Below, piece by piece: positions 25,999-35,833 of a stretch of DNA of 64,000 bases. The stretch spans positions 181,545-245,544 of the forward strand of contig JADBXP010000001.1 of the NCBI GenBank assembly GCA_020403455.1, given 5' to 3'. The notes below the pieces were generated by a model. The model was given only the letters and a program-made list of their open reading frames with translations, did not search any database and was not told the DNA's origin. How positions within the stretch are numbered: position 1 is the first letter of the stretch; every line of letters begins with the position of its first letter. Both the position numbers and the translations under genes were made by a program. This DNA comes from Chitinophagaceae bacterium. Its GTDB lineage: Bacteria; Bacteroidota; Bacteroidia; Chitinophagales; Chitinophagaceae.

Positions 25999-26820
25999 GT
26001 GAGACGGCCCCTGTTTATTTTGCTGTTTTTGGTTCCAGTTTTCCTTTTCGCCCAGAATAGGAACAAATTGGATGCTGCAGCAGAAAAAGCCAGAAAAAAA
26101 CAGGAAAAGAAAGACAAGATCAATCAAATGATCAAGCAAGAGGAGGAGGGAGCCCTGATTTTTCAAAAGCAATCAGTTTATGGGCTGAATTTCAATACAG
26201 ACGGATGGAGTGTGTTCCTGGAAAAAGGCAAATACAAAACCATTACCAAAACCAATTTTTGGTGGTTATCATTTGGCGAGCGTCATGACCCCAAAGAAGA
26301 AAGAATACCCACCATCAGTTCAACAGGCGGATTGTTGATTGTATCCAGCTACACTTATGGTAAGATCAATAATTTTTATTCTTTGAATGCCGGGTTAGGA
26401 AGCCAGAAATTACTGGGTGGAAAGGGAAATAAAAATGGGGTGGCTGTGTCATTGATCTACGGAGGGGGCTTTTCAGCTGGGCTGCTTAAACCCTACTATC
26501 TGGAGGTCTTGAGTTCTACTTCCTCAAGGGAGATAATTAAATATACCGGGTCCAACAAAGCAGATTTCCTGAATCCATCCAATATTTTAGGCAGGGGCGG
26601 GCTAACCAGGGGTTGGAATGAGATTAAATTTGTTCCCGGCTTTCAGGCCAGAACTGCCCTGAGGTTTGATTATGGCCGCTACAATGAAATGGTTTCCGCT
26701 GTTGAAATTGGAATAAACGCCAGCTATTATACACAAAATATGCGGATGGTATTGGATGTACCGGAAAGGAAATTCTTTTTCAACGCATATGCAGCAATCT
26801 GCTTTGGTAAGAGAAAGTAA
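25999..26820 (+). CDS. Exported protein of unknown function, possibly outer-membrane associated
   Basis: 273-residue protein I do not recognise. It begins at GTG 25999 with a signal peptide (LFILLFLVPVFLFAQ), followed by a highly basic helix (KARKKQEKKDKINQ) that may be a coiled coil. The rest alternates aromatic and polar residues, for example YGLNFNTDGWSVF, NFYSLNAGLG and NAYAAICFGKRK, which suggests a small beta-barrel or beta-rich periplasmic protein. No ATG is available near the signal peptide. lipA follows on the same strand behind its own -7 box at 26822. Confidence 0.7.
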   Translation: MRRPLFILLFLVPVFLFAQNRNKLDAAAEKARKKQEKKDKINQMIKQEEEGALIFQKQSVYGLNFNTDGWSVFLEKGKYKTITKTNFWWLSFGERHDPKEERIPTISSTGGLLIVSSYTYGKINNFYSLNAGLGSQKLLGGKGNKNGVAVSLIYGGGFSAGLLKPYYLEVLSSTSSREIIKYTGSNKADFLNPSNILGRGGLTRGWNEIKFVPGFQARTALRFDYGRYNEMVSAVEIGINASYYTQNMRMVLDVPERKFFFNAYAAICFGKRK

Positions 26821-26821
26821 G

Positions 26822-26830
26822 TATTTTTGC
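26822..26830 (+). promoter_or_regulatory. -7 promoter element of lipA
   Basis: TATTTTTGC is an exact -7 box with the frequent following C, 41 bases before the lipA ATG. A TTTG at 26803-26806 is only 15 bases upstream, which is too short for a standard spacer, so the -33 element is uncertain. Confidence 0.5.
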
Positions 26831-26870
26831 ACCCGTCTGGCCGGAGTAATGCCTGCCTGCAATCTTCCTT

Positions 26871-27815
26871 ATGGATACAATATCTACCACCCCTCCAGAA
26901 AAAGAATTGGTGCGCTCAGGTAAAAAGCCAGGATGGTTACGCGTGAAATTACCTGTCGGGGAAAATTATAAACATGTTCGTAATCTGGTCGATACCCACC
27001 GCCTGCATACCATCTGCGAAAGTGGCAACTGTCCGAACATGGGTGAATGTTGGGGAGCTGGAACGGCAACCTTCATGATCCTCGGCAATACCTGCACCCG
27101 TAGTTGTGGATTCTGTTCGGTTGCCACCGGTCGACCGGGTCCGGTTGATTGGGAAGAACCACGTCGTGTTGCAGAGGCCATCCAGCTGATGAAAGTCAAG
27201 CACGCAGTCATCACCAGCGTTGACAGAGATGAATTACCCGACGGTGGTTCATCCATCTGGTACAATACGATTGAGGCCGTGAAAGGGCTGAATCCCGATA
27301 CCACTCTTGAAACACTAATACCGGATTTTAAAGGAAATGCAGATCAGATAAAACGCATCATTCTGGCTGCACCCGAAGTAGTAAGTCATAACCTTGAAAC
27401 TGTTGAACGTCTAACCCGTCAGGTGCGCGTTCAAGCCAAATACCACAGAAGCCTCGATGTACTGCGTCAACTGAAACAAGGGGGCATGAGAACTAAAACC
27501 GGAATCATGCTTGGACTGGGTGAGACCAAAGAAGAAGTGATTCAAAGTATGCGGCACCTTGTGGAAGTTGGATGTGATGTGCTTACACTGGGTCAATACC
27601 TCCAACCTACCAGCAAACACCTGCCGGTTCACCGCTTTGTTCACCCCGATGAGTTTGCTGAATACAGAGAGATAGGTTATGAGCTCGGACTGGACTATGT
27701 AGAAAGCGGACCTCTCGTTCGGTCCTCTTATCACAGCGAGAAACATGTTATACCGGGATGGGGCCGCAACCAATGGCAGTCTGAAAGATCGGTTGCATCC
27801 ACCATCGCTTCCTGA
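26871..27815 (+). CDS. lipA: Lipoyl synthase
   Basis: 314-residue radical-SAM enzyme that inserts two sulfurs into octanoyl groups to make lipoyl cofactor, as used by pyruvate dehydrogenase. The auxiliary cluster cysteines are Cys49, Cys54 and Cys60 in [12 protein letters not shown]. The radical-SAM cluster is Cys75, Cys79 and Cys82 in [17 protein letters not shown] near the C-terminus contains the serine that ligates the auxiliary cluster in the family. No lipB or lplA gene is adjacent. It is followed after 11 bases by the phosphodiester-glycosidase gene and probably cotranscribed with it. Confidence 0.97.
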   Translation: MDTISTTPPEKELVRSGKKPGWLRVKLPVGENYKHVRNLVDTHRLHTICESGNCPNMGECWGAGTATFMILGNTCTRSCGFCSVATGRPGPVDWEEPRRVAEAIQLMKVKHAVITSVDRDELPDGGSSIWYNTIEAVKGLNPDTTLETLIPDFKGNADQIKRIILAAPEVVSHNLETVERLTRQVRVQAKYHRSLDVLRQLKQGGMRTKTGIMLGLGETKEEVIQSMRHLVEVGCDVLTLGQYLQPTSKHLPVHRFVHPDEFAEYREIGYELGLDYVESGPLVRSSYHSEKHVIPGWGRNQWQSERSVASTIAS

Positions 27816-27826
27816 AAAATCCTTGC

Positions 27827-28783
27827 ATGAGAATCATTCTTTTGTTGGCAGTTTTTTTGGCTGAATTTAATTGCGCTGCTGCGCAATGGAATTGGACCAA
27901 CGTAGATAGTTCATTTGGTGATTTACCACCTTCCATTCATGTTTATTATACCGAAACGCCCACAGAAGCCAAGCCAAACAAAGCCTATTATGTTAGCATT
28001 GATATGAACGATCGCTCTGTTAATTTTTCAGCCAGGGTTGGAAATGGAAAGCGGTTGACTCCACAACAATATTATCAGACAGAGCATCAACCGTTATTGG
28101 TGATGAATTGTACATTTTTTGAGTTTGTGCGCAACAGCAACCTGAATGTGGTCATGCGGGATGGAAAGTTACTTTCCTACCAGGTACAACAAACACCTGC
28201 CAAAGGAAAGGATAGCGATATGTATCATCATTTTTTAGGAAGTGCCATCGGTATCAATGCCCGGCGCAAAGCAGATGTGGCATGGCTACATGTAGATTCT
28301 TTTTCGCGTTTTCCCCTAGCTACTCAGTCGCCCATAAAAAGTTGGAAAGATGGAGTACCCAATCCACCTGCTTCGTCATTTCTTCAACAGGGTAAGTTCA
28401 AGAAATGGAAAATGGAGACAGCAGTAGGAGGTGGTCCTGTTCTGCTCCAACAAGGGAATGTTCTGATCACCAACAATGAAGAGAGGAAATTTGCAGGTAC
28501 GGCCATCAAAGACAAACATCCCCGAACTGCTATGGGATATGCGGCTGATGGCCGGCTTATTTTATTGGTGGTGGAAGGAAGAAATCCCGGTAAAGCAGAG
28601 GGGGCGACACTAACCCAACTGGCAGAGATGTTCAGACAACTGGGCTGTGTGGAAGCACTCAACCTTGATGGTGGGGGAAGTAGTTGTCTTTTAGTGAATG
28701 GGAAAAACACGATACAACCCAGTGATAAAGAGGGCCAACGTCCGGTGCCTGCAGTTTTTATTGTAGAAAAGAACCGACCCTGA
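27827..28783 (+). CDS. Exported phosphodiester glycosidase-like protein (NAGPA/DUF2233 family)
   Basis: 318-residue protein with a signal peptide (LLLAVFLAEFNCAAAQ). It carries the NAGPA-type domain, whose best characterised member removes GlcNAc from phosphodiesters on lysosomal enzymes. The hallmark EALNLDGGGSSCLLVNGK is near 275, and AVGGGPVLLQQG and HPRTAMGYAADGRL are the other conserved segments. In bacteria these enzymes act on periplasmic or surface glycans, but the substrate is unknown. The gene is 11 bases behind lipA; no functional link is obvious. Confidence 0.88.
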   Translation: MRIILLLAVFLAEFNCAAAQWNWTNVDSSFGDLPPSIHVYYTETPTEAKPNKAYYVSIDMNDRSVNFSARVGNGKRLTPQQYYQTEHQPLLVMNCTFFEFVRNSNLNVVMRDGKLLSYQVQQTPAKGKDSDMYHHFLGSAIGINARRKADVAWLHVDSFSRFPLATQSPIKSWKDGVPNPPASSFLQQGKFKKWKMETAVGGGPVLLQQGNVLITNNEERKFAGTAIKDKHPRTAMGYAADGRLILLVVEGRNPGKAEGATLTQLAEMFRQLGCVEALNLDGGGSSCLLVNGKNTIQPSDKEGQRPVPAVFIVEKNRP

Positions 28784-28812
28784 CAATTGCAGGTTGAACC
28801 ATACCGGAATAC

Positions 28813-29793
28813 TTAATTTTTCATTTCCCATACCAGCGCCGATGCACCTAAAATAGCAGCATCTGACTCTTTCAGGTGACTGACGAGGATCTTCACTTTG
28901 TTCTGGAAGATTTGTATCAGGTTGTTCTCCATGTGTTCGCGAACAGGTTTCAACAACAAATCACCCGATTTGGTGAGTCCGCCAAAAAGAATAATGGCCT
29001 CCGGACTGGAGAACATGACAAAATTTGCGAGGGCCATACCCAGGATCTTTCCGGTAAAATCGAATATCTCTTTTGCGAGTGCATCTCCCTTGATGGCTGC
29101 CTCATACACTTTTTTGGAATCCAGTTCCTCGATAGGTATGACTCTTAATAAACTGGGTTGATCATCTCTTGCCAATAACTCTTGAGCAGTGAGAACTACT
29201 CCGGTCGCAGAGGCATAACTCTCCAATGAGCCATGTTTGCCTGTGCCGGCATGATACCGCCCATCAGGAATAATTATGGTATGTCCGAGCTCACCGGCAA
29301 AGCCATCATGACCATATATCAGTTGTCCGTTGGCAACTATACCGCTGCCTACACCTGTACCTAAGGTGATCATGATAAAGTCCTTCATATCCTTGGCTGC
29401 ACCATACATCATTTCTCCAATAGCGGCTGCATTAGCATCATTGGTGAGAACAACCGGCAAGTGAAAAACGTCCCGCATCATCTTTGCCAATGGAATGATG
29501 CCTTTCCAGGGCAGGTTAGGGGCATATTCGATGGTACCGCTGTAATAATTTCCGTTGGGTGCACCAACACCAATACCAATGAATCTACCTATTCCTCCGG
29601 CCTGATCGATCATAGGCAACATTTTTTGGTGCAATTCTTCAATGAAGGACTCGATGGTATCGTGTTTCCTCGTAGACATTTCACTGGAGAATAGGAGATT
29701 CCCTACTCGGTCAACAATACCAAATTTGGTGCCTGTACCTCCGATATCTATTCCGATTGCTAATTGTTCAAGATTTGAAAAAGTTGAACCCAT
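28813..29793 (-). CDS. ROK-family sugar kinase (probable glucokinase)
   Basis: 326-residue kinase of the ROK family with the ATP-binding GIDIGGTGTKFG at the N-terminus, LTNDANAAAIGE (sugar binding and catalytic Asp) and TLGTGVGSGIV. The zinc motif of classic ROK proteins (CxCGxxGCxE) is altered: the stretch reads AGTGKHGSLE, so all three cysteines are replaced. Despite that, GELGHTI before it is intact. It is 17 bases downstream of the FHS sugar transporter on the same strand, so uptake and phosphorylation of a hexose such as glucose are likely coupled. There is no helix-turn-helix, so it is an enzyme and not a repressor. Confidence 0.88.
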   Translation of the reverse strand: MGSTFSNLEQLAIGIDIGGTGTKFGIVDRVGNLLFSSEMSTRKHDTIESFIEELHQKMLPMIDQAGGIGRFIGIGVGAPNGNYYSGTIEYAPNLPWKGIIPLAKMMRDVFHLPVVLTNDANAAAIGEMMYGAAKDMKDFIMITLGTGVGSGIVANGQLIYGHDGFAGELGHTIIIPDGRYHAGTGKHGSLESYASATGVVLTAQELLARDDQPSLLRVIPIEELDSKKVYEAAIKGDALAKEIFDFTGKILGMALANFVMFSSPEAIILFGGLTKSGDLLLKPVREHMENNLIQIFQNKVKILVSHLKESDAAILGASALVWEMKN

Positions 29794-29810
29794 AAATTTA
29801 CTTTCTATTA

Positions 29811-31502
29811 TTAATGTCCGCTTCCAGAAGTTTTTTCATTATCATAATCGATGCCCTGTCTACTTAGAATTCCTTTTACAACTGCTCCAAAAAAAACAAG
29901 GTAAAGAAAGCAGACCAAACAAACAAAGTAAGACTGATGTATGCCATATCCGGCAGAGTTCGTATTTGATGTCTGTAGATAATCAGCTAACTTACCTTGA
30001 ATAGGTGGAATTATTCCGCCACCTAAGATCATCATAATCAGAAAAGCTGATCCTTGAGTAGTATATTTCCCTAAACCCGCAATGGATAGTGAAAAAATAC
30101 AAGGCCACATTATAGAGCAGCATAGACCACCACTGAGAAAAGCATAAATAGAAACAGTTCCTTTTGTAAAAATTCCAATTGACATTGCAATTACACCTAG
30201 TATGCTAAAAATTAGGAGAGTTCGTGCAGGTTTATCTTGACTAATAAAAAAAGCAATAATCTGGATAATTACACAAACTACATACCAATAGAGAGGAGTC
30301 ATATCATACTTGAATATGCTATTTGCTCCAATGATAACTCCAAATGCTACTAGAGGTAAAACAAATGTCAATATTTTGTTGGTTGAGGTCTTTAAGTCAA
30401 AGGCACTTATTGATCCTGCCCAGCGTCCAATCATTAAACTTCCCCAATACATAGATATGAAGGGAGCAATTTGCGAAGATTGATATCCCCCAAATTCTGG
30501 TTGTTTTAGTAATTCGCCAAGGTTGCTTCCAATAGATACCTCCACGCCTACATATACGAATATTGCAAGCATTCCAAGCACAAGCTGTGGATATTTCATG
30601 GCACCCCAACCAGTTGCTTTTTTTTGAGCTAAAAAGTTTGATACAATCAACCCAACTACAACAACTGCAAGTGCACCAAATAGCCACTTCATTCGATAAG
30701 TTTCTAGTTCGTGTTTTGCTTCAGAACTTAAATTTGGATCGAGATTTTTATAGCTACTGAAAATTGGTACAAACATGATTACTAATAAACCTGTCATTAT
30801 AATTAGAGTAATCAACGCTTTAGATGTAGTTTCTGTTTTTTCTTCCATTACACCGGATGGAACTTTCCTAGAAAAATGAAATAGTGCTGCTGCCGCAATG
30901 AATAATGCACCTACTCCACTATACAAAATCATTACTTTGCTTAAACTTAATTCCTTAATTCGTTCATCTGTAATGGCTGCGGTTGAACCAAATAAGGCAA
31001 TACCAAGGACAATTGGACCTATTGTTGTTCCGAATGAGTTGATACCCCCACCTAAATTTACTCTGCTAGTACCTGTTGAGGGGTCGCCTAATGAAATTGC
31101 AAAGGGTTGAGCAGCTGTTTGTTGTAAAGAGAATCCTAAGGCAACAATAAATAAACCAAATAGCATTCCAGTAAAAGTATTTGCATTTACAGCAATGATC
31201 ATTGCTGCAGCACCAACTGCCGAAAACAATAGTCCATAAATAATACTTTTTTTATATCCCCATTTCCCCACTAAATCTTTACCTCCAAAAGCACTAAAGG
31301 CAAAAAGTAAAAGCGCACCAATGTAATACGCTAGATAGAATGCAAAGTCAATCAATTGACTTTGAAATTGGTCTAGGTTGAAAAAATGTTTGCAAAAAGG
31401 TATAAAAACGCTATTTCCTGAAGCAATAAATCCCCAAAAGAAAAATACTACAATTAAAGTGGCAAGTGCGCCGGTGTTCGTCGGCTGGCGGTTGGTTGTC
31501 AT
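29811..31502 (-). CDS. FHS-family (FucP/GluP-like) sugar MFS transporter
   Basis: 563-residue permease. The start is placed at ATG 31502 (MTTNRQPTN), since longer frames run into glgA territory; ATG 31511 is an alternative. FFFWGFIASGNSVFIPF and GGGINSFGTTIGPIVLG are hallmarks of sugar:proton symporters of this family. It is longer than the roughly 420-440 residues usual, with additional membrane segments around 215-345. It is visibly A/T-richer than its neighbours: 18 of 60 bases are G or C at 30241-30300, against 29 of 60 at 29281-29340 in the kinase gene. It heads a two-gene operon with the ROK kinase, divergent from glgA. Confidence 0.88.
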   Translation of the reverse strand: MTTNRQPTNTGALATLIVVFFFWGFIASGNSVFIPFCKHFFNLDQFQSQLIDFAFYLAYYIGALLLFAFSAFGGKDLVGKWGYKKSIIYGLLFSAVGAAAMIIAVNANTFTGMLFGLFIVALGFSLQQTAAQPFAISLGDPSTGTSRVNLGGGINSFGTTIGPIVLGIALFGSTAAITDERIKELSLSKVMILYSGVGALFIAAAALFHFSRKVPSGVMEEKTETTSKALITLIIMTGLLVIMFVPIFSSYKNLDPNLSSEAKHELETYRMKWLFGALAVVVVGLIVSNFLAQKKATGWGAMKYPQLVLGMLAIFVYVGVEVSIGSNLGELLKQPEFGGYQSSQIAPFISMYWGSLMIGRWAGSISAFDLKTSTNKILTFVLPLVAFGVIIGANSIFKYDMTPLYWYVVCVIIQIIAFFISQDKPARTLLIFSILGVIAMSIGIFTKGTVSIYAFLSGGLCCSIMWPCIFSLSIAGLGKYTTQGSAFLIMMILGGGIIPPIQGKLADYLQTSNTNSAGYGIHQSYFVCLVCFLYLVFFGAVVKGILSRQGIDYDNEKTSGSGH

Positions 31503-31617
31503 GGCAAGCATTATTTGAATGGGAACTAAAGTAATATAATTTTCATGATTTTTCATTTTTCCTATTAGAATTTGAATGAATCTAATTTGTTGGTAACTTC
31601 CACCAGAAATCTTTTTC

Positions 31618-33027
31618 ATGGAAATAGTTCACTTGAGTGCTGAATGTTATCCGGTTGCTAAAGCAGGCGGGTTGGGTGATGTGGTGGGTGCCCTGCCCAA
31701 ATACCAGTGCAAAGCAGGACACATCGCCAAAGTAGTGATGCCTATGTATCGCACACCTTTTCTTTATAACCATGAATGGTCTGTTGACTTTAAAGGACAT
31801 GCCAATCTCGCCAATTGGTACTTTGATTTTACAGTCATCAAAGAAAAGCACAATACCCTGGGTTATGACCTATATCTTATTGATATCAATGGTTTGTTGG
31901 ATCGGCAAAAAATTTATGGTTATGACGACGATACGGAGCGTTTCACTGCCTTCCAAATTGCAGGACTTACCTGGATGAAATCCTGGGAGCACCGCCCCGA
32001 TGTCGTTCATTGCCATGATTATCATACCGGTCTAACCCCCTTCATCATGCGTTATGCCTTCGATTTTCAGGCACTCTCAGGCATTAAAACGATTTTTACC
32101 ATCCACAATGCTCAATACCAGGGTTGGATGACCTGGGATAAAAGCCGCTACATACCCAGGTGGGACCTATGGAAGAGAGGGATGCTGGAATGGGCGAATA
32201 ACATTAACCCACTGGCTTCTGCCGTAAAATGTTGTGATCGGGTAACTACTGTTAGTCAGAGTTACCTGGAAGAATTGAAATTCCAATCCAATGGATTGGA
32301 AAAATTGTTTGAATATGAACGCGGGAAATGTGTCGGTATCCTGAATGGTATCGACAATGAAGTATGGAATCCGGCAACTGACAACTATTTGCAACATCAT
32401 TTCTCCATTACATCAGTTACCAAGGGAAAAGAAAAAAACAAGGAATTGCTCTGCCATCGTTTTGGTTTTGATCTGCAAAAGCCCCTGATTGTTTTCATTG
32501 GAAGACTGGTTGGTGAAAAAGCTGCAGAATTGCTGCCTGACGCTATCGCAGGAGCAATTTATCAGTTTGGTCATACAGCCTCCTATCTTATCTTGGGCAG
32601 TGGCGAACACCAGGTGGAGGGAAGATTAACCGATATGCTCATGCCATTCTCAGGCACCTACAATGCGGTGATTGGCTACGATGAAAAATTAAGTCATCTC
32701 ATGTATGCCGGTGCCGATTTTCTCCTTATGCCCAGTAGGGTCGAGCCCTGTGGATTGAATCAAATGTATGCCATGCGCTATGGTACAGTGCCGATGGTCC
32801 GTTCTACCGGGGGGTTGAAAGATACAGTAGTCGATATGGGAGAAACAGAAGGTTTCGGTATCCGATTCGACCAGGCAACGGCAGGAGATATCATTTATTC
32901 CATCGGAAGGGCTATACAGGTGTACCGGGATAAGAACTTCCTCCTACTCATGCGCGAGCGAATGATGCAAATCGACCATAGCTGGGAAAATACCGTTCAG
33001 CAGTATGACCAGGTTTATCAATCCTGA
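31618..33027 (+). CDS. glgA: Glycogen/starch synthase (ADP-glucose:glucan glucosyltransferase)
   Basis: 469-residue GT5 enzyme that extends alpha-1,4-glucan from ADP-glucose. The N-terminal KAGGLGDVVG contains Lys15, the nucleotide-sugar-binding lysine. HCHDYHTGL (Asp/His in the cleft), IFTIHNAQYQG, and the C-terminal GRLVGEKAAELL and MPSRVEPCGLNQMYAMRYGT follow in order, the last holding the catalytic glutamate. The protein begins directly at the conserved VHLSAECYPV. It is the first gene of the plus-strand glucan cluster and is divergent from the sugar transporter, 115 bases apart. Confidence 0.95.
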   Translation: MEIVHLSAECYPVAKAGGLGDVVGALPKYQCKAGHIAKVVMPMYRTPFLYNHEWSVDFKGHANLANWYFDFTVIKEKHNTLGYDLYLIDINGLLDRQKIYGYDDDTERFTAFQIAGLTWMKSWEHRPDVVHCHDYHTGLTPFIMRYAFDFQALSGIKTIFTIHNAQYQGWMTWDKSRYIPRWDLWKRGMLEWANNINPLASAVKCCDRVTTVSQSYLEELKFQSNGLEKLFEYERGKCVGILNGIDNEVWNPATDNYLQHHFSITSVTKGKEKNKELLCHRFGFDLQKPLIVFIGRLVGEKAAELLPDAIAGAIYQFGHTASYLILGSGEHQVEGRLTDMLMPFSGTYNAVIGYDEKLSHLMYAGADFLLMPSRVEPCGLNQMYAMRYGTVPMVRSTGGLKDTVVDMGETEGFGIRFDQATAGDIIYSIGRAIQVYRDKNFLLLMRERMMQIDHSWENTVQQYDQVYQS

Positions 33028-33089
33028 TAATATTTTTGGCCCCCTGAATAATATGAAAACATATAGTTAACTTTCAGTAAATTGCCCAT

Positions 33090-34373
33090 ATGACGAGTAT
33101 ATCCAAAGCAGTAGTTGCAGTGATCCTGGGAGGCGGGGCAGGAAGCCGGTTGTTTCCCTTAACGGTTAGTCGTTCCAAACCAGCAGTACCTATTGCAGGT
33201 AAGTATCGATTGGTTGATATTCCCATCAGCAACTGCATCAACAGTCACATCAACCGGATGTTTGTTTTGACCCAGTTCAATTCAGCTTCCCTCAATAAAC
33301 ACATCAAGAATACCTATCACTTCAGTGCATTCAGTACCGGCTTTGTTGATATTCTTGCCGCAGAGCAAACACCCGATAATCCGGGCTGGTTCCAGGGAAC
33401 TGCTGACGCAGTTCGTCAATCACTGAGACATATTTCGAACCTCGACTTTGAATACATTCTTATTCTCAGTGGAGATCAATTGTACCAAATGGATTTCACC
33501 GAGATGCTGAACAATCACACCTCGATGGGGGCTGATATATCCATTGCTACCATACCCGTTGATGAGCGTGATGCACCAGAGTTCGGCATCCTGAAAAGCA
33601 ATCAGGAAAACCTGATTACGTCCTTCATCGAAAAACCTAAGAAAGAACTGTTACCCGACTGGATCAGCGATACCGGTGCTGAAATGCAACAAAAAGGAAA
33701 GCATTATCTGGCATCCATGGGTATTTATATTTTCAGTAAACAGGTACTTTATGAATTGTTGAATGAGGTACATCCAACTGCTACTGATTTTGGAAAAGAA
33801 ATCATACCCAATTCCATCTCGAAGTTTAAAGTCGCCAGCTTTCAGTATGAAGGGTACTGGACAGACATCGGAAATATTCACTCTTTCTTCGAGGCCAATC
33901 TCTCTTTAACGGATGAACTGCCCCCCTTCAATCTTTTCGACAATACCAAAACAGTTTATAGCCGGGCTCGCATGCTACCGCCTGCTAAAATAAGCGGTAC
34001 CACCCTTGAAAAAACTTTGATTGCAGAGGGGTCTATCATTCACGCCAGTAGAATTGAGCAAAGTGTTGTGGGGATCCGTTCCCGCATTGGCCACGGTACC
34101 ACAGTAGTAAGTACCTATATCATGGGAAATGATTACTATGAGACACTTGATCAGATGGAACAAAACAAAGCCAAGGGGTTACCCATGATTGGAATTGGTG
34201 AAAGGTGCTATATCAAGGATGCCATCATTGACAAAAACTGCCGCATCGGAAACGATGTGCGTATCAACGGGGGAAAACATCTCAGCAATACGGATCATAG
34301 TCTTTATACAATAAAAGATGGAATCGTTGTGGTGAAAAAAATGGCTGTATTACCCGACGGTTTTGTGATCTGA
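33090..34373 (+). CDS. glgC: Glucose-1-phosphate adenylyltransferase (ADP-glucose pyrophosphorylase)
   Basis: 427-residue enzyme making ADP-glucose for GlgA. The N-terminal VILGGGAGSRLFPLTVSRSK is the nucleotide-binding signature. AVPIAGKYRLVDIPISNCIN follows, FQGTADAVRQ and SGDQLYQMDF hold substrate and metal residues, and SFIEKPK lies in the middle. The C-terminal part (about 290-427) is a left-handed beta-helix with hexapeptide-like repeats. The length and N-terminus resemble plant-type large/small subunits as in other Bacteroidota. It is 62 bases behind glgA and precedes the SLC45-like transporter by 39 bases. Confidence 0.95.
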   Translation: MTSISKAVVAVILGGGAGSRLFPLTVSRSKPAVPIAGKYRLVDIPISNCINSHINRMFVLTQFNSASLNKHIKNTYHFSAFSTGFVDILAAEQTPDNPGWFQGTADAVRQSLRHISNLDFEYILILSGDQLYQMDFTEMLNNHTSMGADISIATIPVDERDAPEFGILKSNQENLITSFIEKPKKELLPDWISDTGAEMQQKGKHYLASMGIYIFSKQVLYELLNEVHPTATDFGKEIIPNSISKFKVASFQYEGYWTDIGNIHSFFEANLSLTDELPPFNLFDNTKTVYSRARMLPPAKISGTTLEKTLIAEGSIIHASRIEQSVVGIRSRIGHGTTVVSTYIMGNDYYETLDQMEQNKAKGLPMIGIGERCYIKDAIIDKNCRIGNDVRINGGKHLSNTDHSLYTIKDGIVVVKKMAVLPDGFVI

Positions 34374-34412
34374 TAGAATTCAATCAACTCCCACAATACA
34401 AAATATACTTGC

Positions 34413-35765
34413 ATGTCTACTGCTTATTCAGGCCCTAAGCAAAATCTCGGTTTTTGGCAGATCTGGAATATGTGTTTTGGATTTTTTGGAATCCAGTTCG
34501 GCTGGAGTCTGCAGATGGGGAATATGAGTGCTATTTATGAGTTCCTCGGTGCGAAACCCGAAGAAATACCCGGCCTCTGGCTCGCTGCACCCATGACCGG
34601 ATTATTGGTGCAACCCATCGTTGGCTATCTTAGTGACAGAACCTGGCATCCAACACTGGGAAGGCGTAGACCTTTCTTTCTGGTTGGTGCCATTCTCAGT
34701 TCACTGGCATTGCTCTTCATGCCCAATGCAAGTGCCGTTTGGATGGCTGCCGGCACACTCTGGATACTCGACTCCTGCATCAACATCACCATGGAGCCAT
34801 TCCGGGCTTTTGTAGCTGATAACCTCGATGAGAAGCAACAATCTTTCGGCTATGCCATGCAGAGTATGTTCATCGGAGCTGCCTCTTTCATTGCGGGTTA
34901 TTTACCCGGACTCCTGGTAAAATGGCTGAATATTTCGCGTGAAAAAGGAGCAGGCGGCATCCCACAAAATATCATGTGGTCTTTCTACATAGGCGCTTTC
35001 GTTTTTCTCTGCGCTGTACTCTATACCATATTCCGCAGCAAAGAATACCCCCCCTCTGATCCGGATTGGAAAAGCAAGGCCAAAGCTGAGTCAGGCGGTG
35101 GTATCATCAATGGAGCCATTGAAATATTCCAAGCCATCCTCGAAATGCCCGGTCCTATGCGGCGATTGGCTGTAGTACAATTCCTTACCTGGCCGGGCCT
35201 CTTCCTGATGTGGTTTTATTATAGTACCGGTGTTGCCGCTCAAATATTCAAGGGAGATGTGGAAACCAGTAGTGAACTATATACCCGCGGACTCGAACTT
35301 GCGAATGAAACATCTGCCATTCTAAACCTCGTGACATTCGCTTTTTCATTCACGATTCCTTTTTGGGTAAAACAACTCGGTAAAAAAATGACCCATACGG
35401 TATGTCTGCTGATTGGTGGGTTGGGTTTGATCTCCGTATCATTTGTATCAGATCCCTCCTGGCTGTTTGCCTCGATGAGTATGGTGGGTATTGCCTGGGC
35501 CTCTATTCTTTCAATGCCCTATTCCCTTCTCTCGGGTTGTATCCCTGCAGAAAGAACAGGCATTTATATGGGGGTATTCAATTTTTTTATTGTGTTGCCT
35601 GAAATTCTTGCATCGGTGTTTTTTGGAAAAATCATGGAAAATTATCTGGGCAATGACCGATTGTTGGCGGTAATGATCGGGGGAATTTTGCTCTGCACTG
35701 CAGGGGTTATCTGTGCTTTAATAGTAAAAGAAAATGAAACCTCCCCGAAGGAAGAGAGTAGGTGA
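34413..35765 (+). CDS. SLC45/GPH-like MFS transporter, probable maltose or oligosaccharide importer
   Basis: 450-residue membrane protein with about 12 hydrophobic segments. NMCFGFFGIQFGWSLQMGNM at the N-terminus and GYLSDRTWHPTLGRRRPF, the cytoplasmic loop signature, match the sucrose/maltose-type SLC45-like group of the major facilitator family. The middle loop with RSKEYPPSDPDWK is cytoplasmic, and PFRAFVADNL is another family segment. Its place between glgC and the secreted GH13 enzyme suggests import of maltose or short maltodextrins released in the periplasm (inference). All five plus-strand genes here have short gaps (39-68 bases). Confidence 0.87.
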   Translation: MSTAYSGPKQNLGFWQIWNMCFGFFGIQFGWSLQMGNMSAIYEFLGAKPEEIPGLWLAAPMTGLLVQPIVGYLSDRTWHPTLGRRRPFFLVGAILSSLALLFMPNASAVWMAAGTLWILDSCINITMEPFRAFVADNLDEKQQSFGYAMQSMFIGAASFIAGYLPGLLVKWLNISREKGAGGIPQNIMWSFYIGAFVFLCAVLYTIFRSKEYPPSDPDWKSKAKAESGGGIINGAIEIFQAILEMPGPMRRLAVVQFLTWPGLFLMWFYYSTGVAAQIFKGDVETSSELYTRGLELANETSAILNLVTFAFSFTIPFWVKQLGKKMTHTVCLLIGGLGLISVSFVSDPSWLFASMSMVGIAWASILSMPYSLLSGCIPAERTGIYMGVFNFFIVLPEILASVFFGKIMENYLGNDRLLAVMIGGILLCTAGVICALIVKENETSPKEESR

Positions 35766-35833
35766 TCGGGTGGGGAAGATTTTCCGGTTTTTGGGAATAT
35801 AAATTCAAAAATTCGTTGTTCAAGTTCTAATCT

